A DNA stretch of 64,000 bases, taken from Flavilitoribacter nigricans DSM 23189 = NBRC 102662 (GTDB lineage Bacteria; Bacteroidota; Bacteroidia; Chitinophagales; Saprospiraceae). The DNA lies in contig NZ_PDUD01000037.1 of the NCBI RefSeq assembly GCF_002646595.1, forward strand, positions 1-64,000, in the 5' to 3' direction. Positions 35,484-46,300 of the stretch are shown here, in pieces (within the stretch, counting starts at the first letter, position 1; every line of letters starts with the position of its first letter). The notes below the pieces were generated by a model, which was not told where the DNA came from, searched no databases, and saw only the letters and a program-made list of their open reading frames with translations. The translations under genes and the position numbers were made by a program.

Positions 35484-38111
35484 CTACACACCCTCCATCT
35501 CCTCCAGTTCCAACAGCAAATTAGCAATAAGAGCCGTCCAACCCGTCTGATGGGATGCGCCCAGCCCGCGACCGGAATCGCCGTCAAAAAACTCGTAGAA
35601 GAGGTGCAGGTCCCGGAAGTGTTCATCGGTGGCGAACAGATGATCGCTATCGTCGGTGTGGTACTGAAACCGGCCTTCTTCATTGCGTTCAAATATCTTG
35701 AGCAGCCTTTTGGTGAGCTCGATGGCAATCTCCCTTAGGTTGAGTTTCCGGTCGGAACCTGTCGGGAATTCGTAGATGTATTCGGGACCGTAGAAGTCGT
35801 AAAATCGAAGCAGGGAGCGGATAATCAGGTAATTGAGTGGGAACCAGATCGGACCTCTCCAGTTCGAATTTCCGCCGAACATCCCGGTATTGCTTTCTCC
35901 GGGTACGTACTCGATCCGATGCATCCCGTGGTGTTCAAAGACGAAGGGATGGTCTTTATGGTATTTCGAAAGCGACCGGATCCCGTATTCCGATAGGAAT
36001 TCATTCTCATCCAGCAACCACTTCAGGACCTGTTCCAGCCGGTATCCGCGCATAATGGAAAACAGATAGGACCCTTCTTTATTCACTTCCTCTATCCGCG
36101 AGATCAGTGAGGCGAGATCCGGGCGGGTCCGGATGATGCCTTCAGCCCGGACCTGGAATTCGTGCAGCCGGTCAATCAGGTCTTTATGGATCACTTCCAC
36201 GGCGAATAGTGGGATGATGCCCACCAGGGATCGCACCCGCAGTCGGTCGGTAAAGCCGCTTTTCATTTGCACCACATCGTAGTAAAAGGCATCTTCCTGA
36301 TCCCAGAGGGAGACATTTTGTCCGCTGATGTTGTGCATCGACCAGCCGATATTGAGGAATTGGCGGAAGAATTTAGCGGCAGATTCTTCGTAAACCGGAT
36401 TTTTCATGGCTAGTTCGAGCGACATCCGGAGCATATTCAGGGTGAACAGGGCCATCCAGCTGGTCGCATCGGCCTGCTGCATTTTCTGGATACCCGTCGG
36501 CATCCGGCTGCGGTCGAATACCCCGATATTATCCAATCCCAGGAATCCACCTTCAAAAAGGGCCATGCCGTCCTTGTCCTTTTGATTGACCCACCAGGTG
36601 AAATTGACCAGTAGTTTATGGTAACATTTTTCCAGGAAACTGTAGTCCGCTCTACCGCTGTGCTGTTTGTCCTTCAGGAATACCTCCCAGACGGCCCAGG
36701 AATGCACCGGAGGATTGACGTCCGAAAAGTTCCATTCGTAGGCCGGTATCTGGCCATTCGGATGCATGTAGTATTCGGTGAGCATCAACAGCAGTTGCCC
36801 CTTGGCGAATTGCGGATCCACCTCCGCGAAGGTCGTGGTGTGAAAGGCCAGGTCCCAGGCCGCATACCAGGGGTATTCCCACTTGTCGGGCATACTGATG
36901 ATGTCGCGGTTAGTCAGATGTTGCCATTGAAAATTGCGTTGCCGGAGTCGATTGGGTTTGGGTTCTCCCGGCCCCCCGAACAACCACTTAAAAACGTCGA
37001 GATAATAAAACTGCTTGGTCCAGAGGAGACCCCCCAGAGCGTTGCGCAGGAGTTTGCCCTGATCAGCGTTCAGGCTTTTCGGGATCAACTGGTCGTAATA
37101 AAGGTCCGTTTCCGCCTTGCGTTTTTCAAAAATTTCATCAAAATCTATCCAGGGATCAAAGTGTTCCCGTTTGGATAAGCGGGTCCGAAAGACCTGGAAG
37201 CCGCCGGGCTCGATCTCTTCGGAAAACCAGATAGCCGCTTTGGTCCCCTTCAAAGCCGGGTCGACGGAAGCTGAACCAAGGACGACGTGGTCATTGACCC
37301 CGTCTTTGACGTATGCAAGCTCATTCGGCAAATGGAAGAGCCGCTGCGTATTCGTTTCATTTTCACAGAAGAGCGCCTCCCCACCCGAATGATAGAAGTT
37401 ATATTCTCCGTTCCGGGACGATTGGGTAGTAATGACCCCTTTACCCCTCCGGAACATGACCGGCCGGGAATAACGGGGATTGTGCTTCCAGTAATTGCGG
37501 AACCAAAGCTGCGGTAGTACGTGGATCCGGTGGGCTTTCGGTCCCCGGTTATGCACCGTGATCTTCATCAGGATGTCCTCCGGATCGACCTTGGCGTATT
37601 CGATGAAGCAATCAAAGTACCGGCCACCGCTGAAAACGCCCGTATCCAGTAATTCGTATTCCGGTTCGGTTCTTCCGATCTGATTGCTCAGGATCAGATC
37701 TTCGTACGGGAAACTGGCCTGAGGGTATTTATAAAGGTATTTGCAGTAGGAATGAGTAGGAGAGGAGTCCAGATGAAAATACAGTTCCTTGACATCTTCT
37801 CCGTGATTGCCCTGGCCATTGGTAAGCCCGAATAATCGCTCTTTGAGGATGGTATCATTCCCGTTCCAGAAGGCCGGTGCCAGACACAGGATCTGTTCGA
37901 CATCGCAAATTCCCCCGATACCGTCTTCCCCCCAGCGATAAGCGTAACTTCGGGCCATGTCGTGGGTAACAAAATTCCAGGATTCCCCATCGGGTCCGTA
38001 ATCTTCCCGGACCGTTCCCCACTGCCGCTCGGAAAGGTAAGGTCCCCATCTCTTCCACGTCTTATCATCCGAACAGGATAATAATCTGGCCTTTTCCGGA
38101 TTATGTTTCAT
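35484..38111 (-). CDS. GH63-family (MGH-like) cytoplasmic glycosidase
   Basis: About 875 residues from MKHNPEKARLLS (ATG at 38111). The nominal frame to 38237 adds 42 residues without support. There is no signal peptide, so it is likely cytoplasmic. The N-terminal region is a beta-sandwich (GPYLSERQWGTVREDYGPDG, RIHVLPQLWFRNYW). The (alpha/alpha)6 domain carries GH63 landmarks: YPWYAAWDLAFHTTTFAEVDP with the presumed acid Asp, HPNGQIPAYEWNFSDVNPPVH, and near the end GESNTGMFGGNSNWRGPIWF. GH63 members cleave alpha-glucosides or mannosyl/glucosyl-glycerate-type substrates. It could finish imported oligosaccharides or process a compatible solute. It converges on the GH30-like gene. Confidence 0.85.
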   Translation of the reverse strand: MKHNPEKARLLSCSDDKTWKRWGPYLSERQWGTVREDYGPDGESWNFVTHDMARSYAYRWGEDGIGGICDVEQILCLAPAFWNGNDTILKERLFGLTNGQGNHGEDVKELYFHLDSSPTHSYCKYLYKYPQASFPYEDLILSNQIGRTEPEYELLDTGVFSGGRYFDCFIEYAKVDPEDILMKITVHNRGPKAHRIHVLPQLWFRNYWKHNPRYSRPVMFRRGKGVITTQSSRNGEYNFYHSGGEALFCENETNTQRLFHLPNELAYVKDGVNDHVVLGSASVDPALKGTKAAIWFSEEIEPGGFQVFRTRLSKREHFDPWIDFDEIFEKRKAETDLYYDQLIPKSLNADQGKLLRNALGGLLWTKQFYYLDVFKWLFGGPGEPKPNRLRQRNFQWQHLTNRDIISMPDKWEYPWYAAWDLAFHTTTFAEVDPQFAKGQLLLMLTEYYMHPNGQIPAYEWNFSDVNPPVHSWAVWEVFLKDKQHSGRADYSFLEKCYHKLLVNFTWWVNQKDKDGMALFEGGFLGLDNIGVFDRSRMPTGIQKMQQADATSWMALFTLNMLRMSLELAMKNPVYEESAAKFFRQFLNIGWSMHNISGQNVSLWDQEDAFYYDVVQMKSGFTDRLRVRSLVGIIPLFAVEVIHKDLIDRLHEFQVRAEGIIRTRPDLASLISRIEEVNKEGSYLFSIMRGYRLEQVLKWLLDENEFLSEYGIRSLSKYHKDHPFVFEHHGMHRIEYVPGESNTGMFGGNSNWRGPIWFPLNYLIIRSLLRFYDFYGPEYIYEFPTGSDRKLNLREIAIELTKRLLKIFERNEEGRFQYHTDDSDHLFATDEHFRDLHLFYEFFDGDSGRGLGASHQTGWTALIANLLLELEEMEGV

Positions 38112-38881
38112 ATGCACATGATTAACTATACTTGACGCGAAGTGGTTTGGTCCTGAGGTGCTGGTCACAGTCAGGATTTCTAAACCGCTACGGTCAGTAT
38201 ATGCTGTACTCAAATTGGTTCGGATTTCCCAAACCAATTGTACGTCAGTTTATTTGGAATAAGTATCTGGTAGGACTTTGATCGGTAAAGATGTAAAAAG
38301 TCCGGGAATTTTTTGAAAACGCTGGTTTCAGAACTTGAACTGGTTTAAACTTATTGGCTGCAGACGAGGCCAAAGTATTGGATTTACTGGCGAAGCTCTT
38401 TTTGAGTTTCATACCTGGAAGGTCTGGGACGAGAAAAAGCTGAAGTCCAGGAGATTCAAGACTTTAGGTCGCAGTCCAGATGAATAAGTTTAAACCAGTT
38501 CCTCTTATCAGGACGCCCGGAGATGATAGAACCGGTGCCGCAAAAAAAAGTTCTAAGGGATCACTTGCAGGTATATATTTTCAAAATCTTTGGACGTCTG
38601 CAAAGTATCCGCAGTGGGTGGAGTAAAATCGCGATCTGGAATCATTGGGGAGGTGAAGGACCGCAAAGATGGCTGGTCCTGGCCGACGATAATATCCTGA
38701 CTTAAATTTGGGTTGGGAAAAGCTGACTACTTTGGGCCCGGTACAAAGCCCAATCACTGCAGGGATCATGGAATAAAACGCCAAACCAGTTAATTTTGAA
38801 ACCAAAAATCACCTTCAACCTCCCTCTGTCATTCCGAAAATGATTACCTTTTAATCTCGCATTTGAAATGCACTTTAAATT
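38112..38881. other. 770-bp divergent intergenic region (GH63 / hybrid regulator)
   Basis: It holds a long MITE-like inverted repeat (38337-38501, listed separately). Past 38520 a 60-codon frame exists but has no coding character. A 13-nt palindrome GCATTTGAAATGC at 38859-38871 ends 10 bp before the regulator's ATG and could be an operator or part of the leader. The stretch 38112-38330 is the presumed GH63 promoter zone with no clear box. Confidence 0.45.
38337..38501. repeat. 165-bp MITE-like imperfect palindrome
   Basis: The ends GAACTGGTTTAAACTTATT (38337-38355) and AATAAGTTTAAACCAGTTC (38483-38501) are perfect 19-bp inverted repeats. The interior also aligns with its own reverse complement at many positions (AAAGT, TTG, CTGG, GCTC/TTTTT blocks), so the whole element folds back on itself. 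It has no open frame. It looks like a non-autonomous foldback element or an old inverted duplication. Confidence 0.65.
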
Positions 38882-41800
38882 ATGAGCAAGATCAATTACG
38901 TGAATAAATGGTTGGCGGTATGGGTACTAACGGTGTTAAGTGTGGGCGGTTTTGCCCAGGGAGATCTATTCGTACAACACCGGTTTTACCAGCTAAATGA
39001 GGAACAGGGACTGATCAACAATGTAGTCAATGATATCATTCAGGATACTTTAGGCCAGGTCTGGGTAGCTACCAATGAAGGCCTGTTTCGTTATCAGGGA
39101 TTTGAGTTTCAGCAGTTCATTAAAAACCGGAAGAATCCCGATCTGCTGCACAACAATTTCATCGAGCGACTCTATCTGGACAAGCACAACAACGTCTGGC
39201 TGATGACGGATGATGGCGTCGGCAAATACAGTTATGAGGCCGATGTGATCCGCCGGTATCTACCCGATCAGATCCAGGGTAGGGTGAGTTCCATGGCGGT
39301 GGATGCGGAAGGGCACCTTTATTTCGGGAAGCACGACCCGAAAGGGATCATAAAAGTAGAGAACGAAAAGGTAGGTACGCTGGATCTGTACGACGCGAAC
39401 ACCGGCCTGGACTTTAGCCGATCCAGCATTGCCAAGATGGTGATCAGTGAAGGTCATTTATGGGCAGTGGTCAGTGGGTTGGGCGTGATCTGTCATGATC
39501 TCGAAAAAGGCACCATCGCATTTTTTACCGCTCAGGAAATTGCCGGTAAAGATCGCCTGAATTCATTTGATCTGTTGGCAGATGGCCCCAACAAGGTATG
39601 GCTGGCAACGGAATCAAGCGTTTTTGCACTCCAGGTAGATGAAAATTTTTCGAAGACGGTCGATAAAACCCTGGTGGATATCCTACCCGATGACGATTAT
39701 CTGACCGTTTATCTGGACGATAATAAGAAGCTGTGGGTGGGCTCCCGGCAGCACGGTATGTTTTTGCTCGCCAAAGAGAACGGCGGCCCGTATCAATTGG
39801 CCCGGCATTTCGCTCCCGGTTTTGATGAATACAGCAATTCGTACCGCACCATTAGTAAGATCTACCGGCAGGAAAACGGCTACTTCTGGGTAGGCACTCA
39901 TAACGGCGGGGTCAATGTGTTTAATCCGGGAGGAGAAACCGTACGTATGGTCACCAAACGCAATACCGATTCGGAATTTACCCTGAGCCACCAGAATGTG
40001 TGGGGTATCTGCGAATCGGGCGACGGGAAGATCTGGGTCGGTACCGATGGAAAGGGGATCAGCCTGCTGGATCCCTATACCGGAATAATTCGGAAAAACG
40101 CCATTCCCGAACTGGAAAATAAGGCTGTACTGAGTGTACTGGAGGATACGCAACAGCGCGTCTGGATCGGTACTTATGCCCACGGTATCTACATGTGGGA
40201 TCAACAAAACGGGCAACTGGTGCAGTTTGCGAAGGACAACCCCAATTCGGAATTGCGGATCAATGACATTCGCTGCTTTTACGAAGACCGGAAGGGGCGG
40301 ATCTATGTAGGCACTAACCGCGGCGGTCTATATTATTACGACGTCCCATCCCGCCGGATCCGGTTTATAGAAGAAGTCCCCGTTTTTGACATCCGGTCGA
40401 TCGAGTCGGTGGAGGATGGAATATTGTGGCTGGGCACCTTCGGGGATGGCCTGCAAAAATACAATGTGCCGCAACGAAGGATCATGCCTTCTGTCTGGCA
40501 GGAAGACCCGGTGCACGCCAATGATGTCGTCTACGATATCCATAATGAATCCGGCCGGCTTTGGGTAGGTACCCGCCATAACGGACTGGTAGTATTTGAT
40601 GCAACGACCGAACAATTTGTAGCCGTGCCCGCCCTGGACGATCTGGTCGGTCGTATATTATCCGGCGTACAAATGGATGGGGACCGGAACGTTTGGGTGA
40701 CCACGAATACCGGTGTTGTATTGTACGATCGGGAAAGCGATGAACTCCGGGAATTTGGAGCGGAAGACGGCTTCCAGATGGGGCATTTCAATAACGGTTC
40801 TATCTTCTATTCTCCCGGAGGAGGTTATATGGCGGTGGGCGGCATCCATGGTATGAATCTTTTCTATCCGGAAGAACTAAAGATGGAAAAGCAGCCGACC
40901 AATATCATTCTAAACCAGTTAAAGATATCCGACCGGGTGGTAACTCCCGAAAACTCCCGGGTCTTCCCCCCGAAGCAAAGTATTTTTCTGACCGACGAGA
41001 TCCATCTTACCTACGCGGACAATACCTTCTCCATCCAGTATGCGCTGGCGGGTTTTAACCGGCAAAATGAGCAGGATTTCCTCTTTATGCTGGAGGGATA
41101 CGAAGATAACTGGCAGCGTGGCGCCACCTCGAACCTGGCCATTTACCGCAATGTCCCTCCGGGAAACTATCGTTTCAGAGTGAGAAGTGAGCAATACAAT
41201 GCGGAGCAGTCCCTGGCCATTTCCATTAGTCCACCATTCTGGAAATCCTGGCCGGCCTATGTACTCTACGCACTGATCGTGGGTTTCCTGATCTGGCGCT
41301 GGAACCAGTTCAGCAACAGTAGGGTAGTGCTGAAACAGAAGTTGCAGTTTGAGCAGGAGATGCGCGAAAAAGAACAGGAATTGCGGGAAAAGGACCAGGA
41401 GATCATGCAGGAGAAGCTGCGTTTTTACACCAATTTTTCCCACGAGCTTAAAACGCCGCTGACCCTCATCCAGGGCCCCGTGAATGATCTGATGAAAACC
41501 GTTGAGGACCCACAGCAGCAAAAGTATCTGAAACTGGTTCGAAAGAACACGGGGGTAATCCTGAAATTCATTCGGAGAATGCTGGAGTTCCGGAAGTTTG
41601 AACTGAACAAGAATGTACTGAATGTGGGCTGCCACGATCTGAGGATCCTCGCCCAGGAGGAAGCGGAGAGTTTTAGTTATCTGGCTAAAGATCAGGAGAT
41701 CAGGTTCGGATTTTATTGTTCGAGCGAGGTCGAAGCCTGGGTGGATCTGGAAAAGATCCAGATCGTCATCAATAACCTCTTGTCCAACGCTTTTAAATTT

Positions 41801-42979
41801 ACGCCGAAAGGCAAACAGGTCCATTTCGGTGTATTCGAGGAGGGCAACGACCTCGTTATTGAGGTAAAAGACGAAGGAGTAGGCATCCGGGCGGATGAAG
41901 TCAAAAATATTTTCACGCCGTTCTTTCAGGCCAGCAATTCCTACAGCACGGGCGGAACGGGGATCGGATTGACGTTTTGCAAGAGCATCGTAGAATTGCA
42001 CATGGGCACGATAGAGCTGAAAAGTGAGGAAGGGAAAGGGACCAGTGTGCTGGTGCGCATCCCGAAGGATAAGGCAAAATTTGCGGAAAAAGATTATGTG
42101 CGCTACATCCACGCCAACGAAAAGGAACTGATCCTCATCAATGATTTTGGCTCACTGGAAGAATCCGAAACGGAACCGAAAGATGGCGAAAAGGTACTGC
42201 TGATCGTGGACGATAATAAGGATATCACCGCCTATGTGAAAACGCTTTTTGAAAACGAGTTTAGGGTGTTGATTGCTCACAATGGCAATGATGCCTACGA
42301 ACTGGCGGCGGACCAGACGCCGGATCTGATCATTTCGGACATGATGATGCCCGGAATGAACGGACAGGAATTTTGCAAAAAGATCAAATCCACCATGTCT
42401 ACCAGTCACGTTCCGGTGATCATGCTTACCGCCAAGGACAACAAGCAGGATAAGATCGATAGCTATGGCGTTGGCGCCGATGACTACATCACCAAACCCT
42501 TTGCATCCGATCTGTTGATCGCCCGGGTGAACAACCTGCTGAAAAGCCGGGAGATGCTGGAGTTGCACTACGAAACGAATGAATTGATCGATCCGGAAAG
42601 CGATCAAAACCCACGGGAAGTAGAATTCGTGCTCCACGCCGAATCGGTCATACTGAGCATGTTGGAGCATACGGAGTTTGACATCCCCATGCTGTGTAGA
42701 GAACTGGGCATGAGCCGCAGTGCCCTTTACCGGAAAATCAAATCGCTGACGGGCCTGTCCATTCAGATCTTTATCAAAAAAATAAGAATAAAACGGGCGG
42801 CGCAGTTGTTGCTGTCCGAAGATATGGCCGTTTCCGAAATCGCCTTTTCCCTCAATTTTTCGGACCTGAAATATTTCCGGAAGTGTTTTAAAGAACAATT
42901 TAAAATGACCCCGTCCGAGTATAAGGCTCACCATGGCTCCAAACCCGGGGATGTAAAGATCGAAGTAGATTCTATCTGA
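38882..42979 (+). CDS. Hybrid two-component system regulator (HTCS)
   Basis: 1365 residues. Signal peptide to ~25 (VGGFAQG); periplasmic Reg_prop propeller repeats (VWVATNEGLFRYQGF, VWVGSRQHGMFLL, IWVGTDGKGISLLD, VWIGTYAHGIYMWD, LWVGTRHNGLVVFD); Y_Y_Y domain (~700-770); one membrane span near 780-800 (WPAYVLYALIVGFLIWRW); coiled coil; HisKA with His854 in NFSHELKTPL; HATPase (NNLLSNAFKFTPKG, GGTGIGLTFC); receiver with Asp1153 in IISDMMMPG; AraC-type HTH (~1265-1355, MSRSALYRKIKSLTG). HTCS proteins bind an oligosaccharide in the periplasm and activate the adjacent polysaccharide locus. All catalytic residues are present. It sits directly upstream of the susC-susD operon it presumably controls. 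Confidence 0.95.
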   Translation: MSKINYVNKWLAVWVLTVLSVGGFAQGDLFVQHRFYQLNEEQGLINNVVNDIIQDTLGQVWVATNEGLFRYQGFEFQQFIKNRKNPDLLHNNFIERLYLDKHNNVWLMTDDGVGKYSYEADVIRRYLPDQIQGRVSSMAVDAEGHLYFGKHDPKGIIKVENEKVGTLDLYDANTGLDFSRSSIAKMVISEGHLWAVVSGLGVICHDLEKGTIAFFTAQEIAGKDRLNSFDLLADGPNKVWLATESSVFALQVDENFSKTVDKTLVDILPDDDYLTVYLDDNKKLWVGSRQHGMFLLAKENGGPYQLARHFAPGFDEYSNSYRTISKIYRQENGYFWVGTHNGGVNVFNPGGETVRMVTKRNTDSEFTLSHQNVWGICESGDGKIWVGTDGKGISLLDPYTGIIRKNAIPELENKAVLSVLEDTQQRVWIGTYAHGIYMWDQQNGQLVQFAKDNPNSELRINDIRCFYEDRKGRIYVGTNRGGLYYYDVPSRRIRFIEEVPVFDIRSIESVEDGILWLGTFGDGLQKYNVPQRRIMPSVWQEDPVHANDVVYDIHNESGRLWVGTRHNGLVVFDATTEQFVAVPALDDLVGRILSGVQMDGDRNVWVTTNTGVVLYDRESDELREFGAEDGFQMGHFNNGSIFYSPGGGYMAVGGIHGMNLFYPEELKMEKQPTNIILNQLKISDRVVTPENSRVFPPKQSIFLTDEIHLTYADNTFSIQYALAGFNRQNEQDFLFMLEGYEDNWQRGATSNLAIYRNVPPGNYRFRVRSEQYNAEQSLAISISPPFWKSWPAYVLYALIVGFLIWRWNQFSNSRVVLKQKLQFEQEMREKEQELREKDQEIMQEKLRFYTNFSHELKTPLTLIQGPVNDLMKTVEDPQQQKYLKLVRKNTGVILKFIRRMLEFRKFELNKNVLNVGCHDLRILAQEEAESFSYLAKDQEIRFGFYCSSEVEAWVDLEKIQIVINNLLSNAFKFTPKGKQVHFGVFEEGNDLVIEVKDEGVGIRADEVKNIFTPFFQASNSYSTGGTGIGLTFCKSIVELHMGTIELKSEEGKGTSVLVRIPKDKAKFAEKDYVRYIHANEKELILINDFGSLEESETEPKDGEKVLLIVDDNKDITAYVKTLFENEFRVLIAHNGNDAYELAADQTPDLIISDMMMPGMNGQEFCKKIKSTMSTSHVPVIMLTAKDNKQDKIDSYGVGADDYITKPFASDLLIARVNNLLKSREMLELHYETNELIDPESDQNPREVEFVLHAESVILSMLEHTEFDIPMLCRELGMSRSALYRKIKSLTGLSIQIFIKKIRIKRAAQLLLSEDMAVSEIAFSLNFSDLKYFRKCFKEQFKMTPSEYKAHHGSKPGDVKIEVDSI

Positions 42980-42991
42980 TTTTTTAGGCAC

Positions 42992-43032
42992 TGGTCTTTT
43001 CAGCATGATCCGGGCGGGCGCTGGAAAGACCA
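42992..43032. terminator. Hairpin after the HTCS gene
   Basis: TGGTCTTTTCAGC (42992-43004) pairs with GCTGGAAAGACCA (43020-43032), one G-U pair in 13, with a 15-nt loop, 12 bp after the stop. No T-run follows. A second short stem, GCCCCT/AGGGGC, lies at 43066-43082. Confidence 0.6.
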
Positions 43033-43098
43033 AACTTGGATTATTTCGCCCCTTTTCCCGCTCCGGCCCCTAAAATAGGGGCTTCAGCGCCCAAATGA

Positions 43099-43134
43099 TC
43101 ACTCATTCCCCCCTTTTAGGTCACTCATCCCCTC
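43099..43134 (+). promoter_or_regulatory. Candidate HTCS operator upstream of susC
   Basis: TCACTCATTCCCC (43099-43111) and TCACTCATCCCC (43121-43132) are direct repeats exactly 22 bp apart, i.e. about two helical turns, as AraC-type activators prefer. A TTACTTTG resembling the Bacteroidota -7 box (TAnnTTTG, one mismatch) follows at 43156-43163. The position, ~200 bp before susC, is right for activation by the adjacent HTCS. Confidence 0.4.
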
Positions 43135-43272
43135 TACCATTTCTGCATTTCGACCTTACTTTGACCTACATTTTTTATCGATCTGACACGATTAGAGAAG
43201 TCTAATACCAGAATGATGGAAGTGTGGATGCCGACACCGGTATCCAGGAAGTATTGTAAGATTTAAAGTTCG

Positions 43273-43304
43273 TTGCCGTGCACTTTTTTAAAAGTGTACG
43301 GCAA
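43273..43304 (+). promoter_or_regulatory. Strong hairpin in the susC leader
   Basis: TTGCCGTGCACTTTT (43273-43287) pairs with AAAAGTGTACGGCAA (43290-43304), 14 Watson-Crick and one G-U pair, closing about 30 bp before the susC ATG. Its A/T-rich apex and position suggest a 5'-UTR structure that affects susC transcription or translation. Confidence 0.5.
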
Positions 43305-43335
43305 TGGAAACCTTCAACAAATTTTAGAACCAGAA

Positions 43336-46300
43336 ATGATGGGATGCATGACAACGAAGCAGGCAGGGTTGCCGCATCGTAGCTTTTGTATAAAAGTGAT
43401 GTGGTTGCTACTAATCTTTGCCCCTTTTCTCCACTTAGACCTTCAGGCCAATAATAGGTTGCCCGGCGTACCTGTGGAAGTGCGCACGATTACCGGAGTG
43501 GTTAAGGATAATGCCGGTATACCGCTTATTGGCGCAACCGTCCTGGTAAAGGATACCCAGAAAGGAACGATCACGGATGTTGACGGAGAGTTCAGTCTCG
43601 ATATCGAGGAAGGCGATGAAACGCTGGTGATCTCGTACATCGGATATGAGCCCCAGGAAATTTCCGTGGGTAACAAATCCGTTTTTACGATCATTTTGAA
43701 TGAAAGTGCGGAGGCCCTGGAAGAAGTAGTCGTGGTGGGTTTCGGTACGCAGAAAAAAGAGAGTATGGTCAGCTCCATTACGGCCATCTCCCCGGAAGAG
43801 ATCAAAGGACCTACCAGCAACCTGACCACCATGATGGCCGGTCGGGTTTCCGGCATGATCGCCTTCCAGCGCAGTGGCGAGCCCGGTGCGGATAATTCGG
43901 ACTTCTTCATCCGCGGTCTTGGCTCCTTCGGTTCCGGAAAGGTAAATCCGCTGATCCTGATCGATGGTATTGAGTCGACCACCACTGATATGGCCCGTCT
44001 GCAGCCCGATGATATCAGTAGCTTTTCGGTATTGAAAGATGCCGCGGCATCGGCGGTATACGGTGCTCGCGGGGCCAACGGCGTAGTGCTGATCGCCACC
44101 AAAATGGGCCGCGCCGGAAAGACGGCTTTCCACCTGCGCTCCGAAACCAGCGTCTCCTCGAATACGCAAAACTTCAATTTTGCGGACAACATCACCTATA
44201 TGCATCTGGCCAATGAGGCGGCCCTGACCCGGAACCCAAACGCCGTGTTACCCTACAGCCAGAATAAGATCGAAAGAACCGCAGCCGGGGATGATCCCCT
44301 GTTCTATCCCAATAATAACTGGATCGACGAACTGGTCAAGGATTATTCGGTAAACTACCGCAACAATCTGAGTGCCAGTGGGGGAGGGGAGAAGGTGACC
44401 TATCACCTTTCCGGTACCTACAACGTGGATAACGGTGTACTGGACGTAGAAGGCATCAATGATTTTAATAACAATGTCAAGCTCCAGAATTATTCCATCC
44501 GCTCCAATATCGCACTGAACCTGACGCCCACTACGAAAGCTACCGTCCGGGTATACGGCCAGTTTGACGACTACAACGGCCCCATCGGTGGCGGTGGGCG
44601 CATCTTTAACCTGGCACTGTGGTCCAATCCGGTTAAATTCCCCAAAGTTTATCCGGCCGAATACCTGCCGTTCATCAACCACCCGCTATTCGGCGGTGCA
44701 CCCACCGGGTTCGGCAGCCAGTCACTGTTGATCAATCCCTACGCGGAGATGGTACGGGGCTATCAGACCAGAAAAGCTTCCACCATTGGATCGCAGATCC
44801 AGCTGGAACAGGACCTGAGCTTTATCACCGAAGGCCTGAGCGTTCGTTCCATGGGCTATATCCGAAGGTACTCGTTTTACGATGTATCCCGGCAGTACAA
44901 TCCGTTTTACTACAATGGGCAGATCAACCCGATCGACAATAGCCTGGCGCTACAGGTGCTGAATGACGGTTCGCAGGGTAGTCTGGGCGTAACCGGCCAG
45001 GAGTATCTGGATTATAATGAAGGCGACAAACTGCTCGACTCCCGGATCTACAATGAGACGGCCATCAACTACAACCGTACTTTCGGTGGCGTACACGCGG
45101 TATCCGGGATGCTCCTGAACCTCGTATCGAGCTTTGAGACCGGTAACTCGGGAGATGTGCAAAGTTCACTGCCCAACCGGAACCACGGTATCTCCGGCCG
45201 CTTCACCTACGGCTACGATGATCGCTACATCATGGAATTCAACTTCGGCTACAACGGTTCGGAGCGATTCGCTCTGGGCAACCGTTACGGCTTCTTCCCG
45301 TCCTTCGGACTGGCCTACCGCGTTTCGAATGAAAAATACTGGGCGCCGCTGAGAAATGTCGTTTCCGACCTGAAACTTCGCGCCACCCACGGTTTCGTGG
45401 GCAACGACCAGATCGGTAATATCTACGATCGCTTCTTCTACCTGTCTAATATCAACCTGAACGATGCCAACTACGGCGCCCGCTTCGGGGAGAACTTCGG
45501 CTACTACAGGAACGGGGTGTACATCTCCCGCTATTCCAATAACAATATCGGCTGGGAACGATCCGAACAGACCAACCTCGGGATGGATCTGGAATTGTTC
45601 AACTCCCTCAGTGTCGTCGTCGACTTCTTCAAGCAGACGCGCGATAAGATCCTGCAGCCGCGAACGAATATCGGCTCAACGGCCGGTTTTACCGCCACGC
45701 CGGCCACCAACTTCGGTAAGGTGGAAAGCCGCGGCTTTGACGGCACGCTCCAGTTCAATAAAAGCTTTAACCGTAACTTCTACACCCAGCTTAGAGGCAA
45801 TTTCACCTATGCGACCAGCGAGATCCTGGAATACGACGAAGTGGCCTATCCGGACAACCTGGCTTACCGTTCCCTGATCGGTCACAATATCAGCCAGACC
45901 TTCGGGTTCATTGCCGAACGCCTCTTCATCGACTACGAAGAGACGGCCAATGCGCCTTTACAGATAGGTGAGTATACCGGCGGAGATATCAAGTATCGCG
46001 ACGTCAACGGAGACGGCGTGATCAACGGCAACGACATGATCCCGATCGGGCATCCTACGGTTCCGGAGATCGTCTATGGTTTCGGGGGAACGATCGGTTA
46101 TAAAAACTTCGATTTCAACATTTTCTTTCAGGGAGTAGCCCGTACTTCGATCTTCATCAATCCGGAAAACATTGCTCCCTTCGTACTGAACGGGCCCTAC
46201 CAGAATGGCCTGTTGAATGTCATTGCGAACGACTACTGGTCCGAGTCCAACCGGGATTCCTACGCCTTCTGGCCGCGTTTGAGTGATCAATTTGTCGAGA

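Noticed and set aside
38523-38705. 60-codon frame between GH63 and HTCS
   Set aside because: Low-complexity intergenic sequence with no start signal and no recognisable peptide features; probably chance.
40919-42112. 397-codon open frame antisense to the HTCS gene
   Set aside because: It is a shadow of the kinase coding sequence, has no domain pattern, and the sense gene is certain.
42152-43033. 293-codon frame opposite the end of the HTCS gene
   Set aside because: Shadow of the receiver and AraC region; its start overlaps a terminator-like hairpin.
43273-43335. Upstream TTG start for susC
   Set aside because: The TTG is the first base of a strong hairpin, and the added residues precede the signal peptide without improving it.
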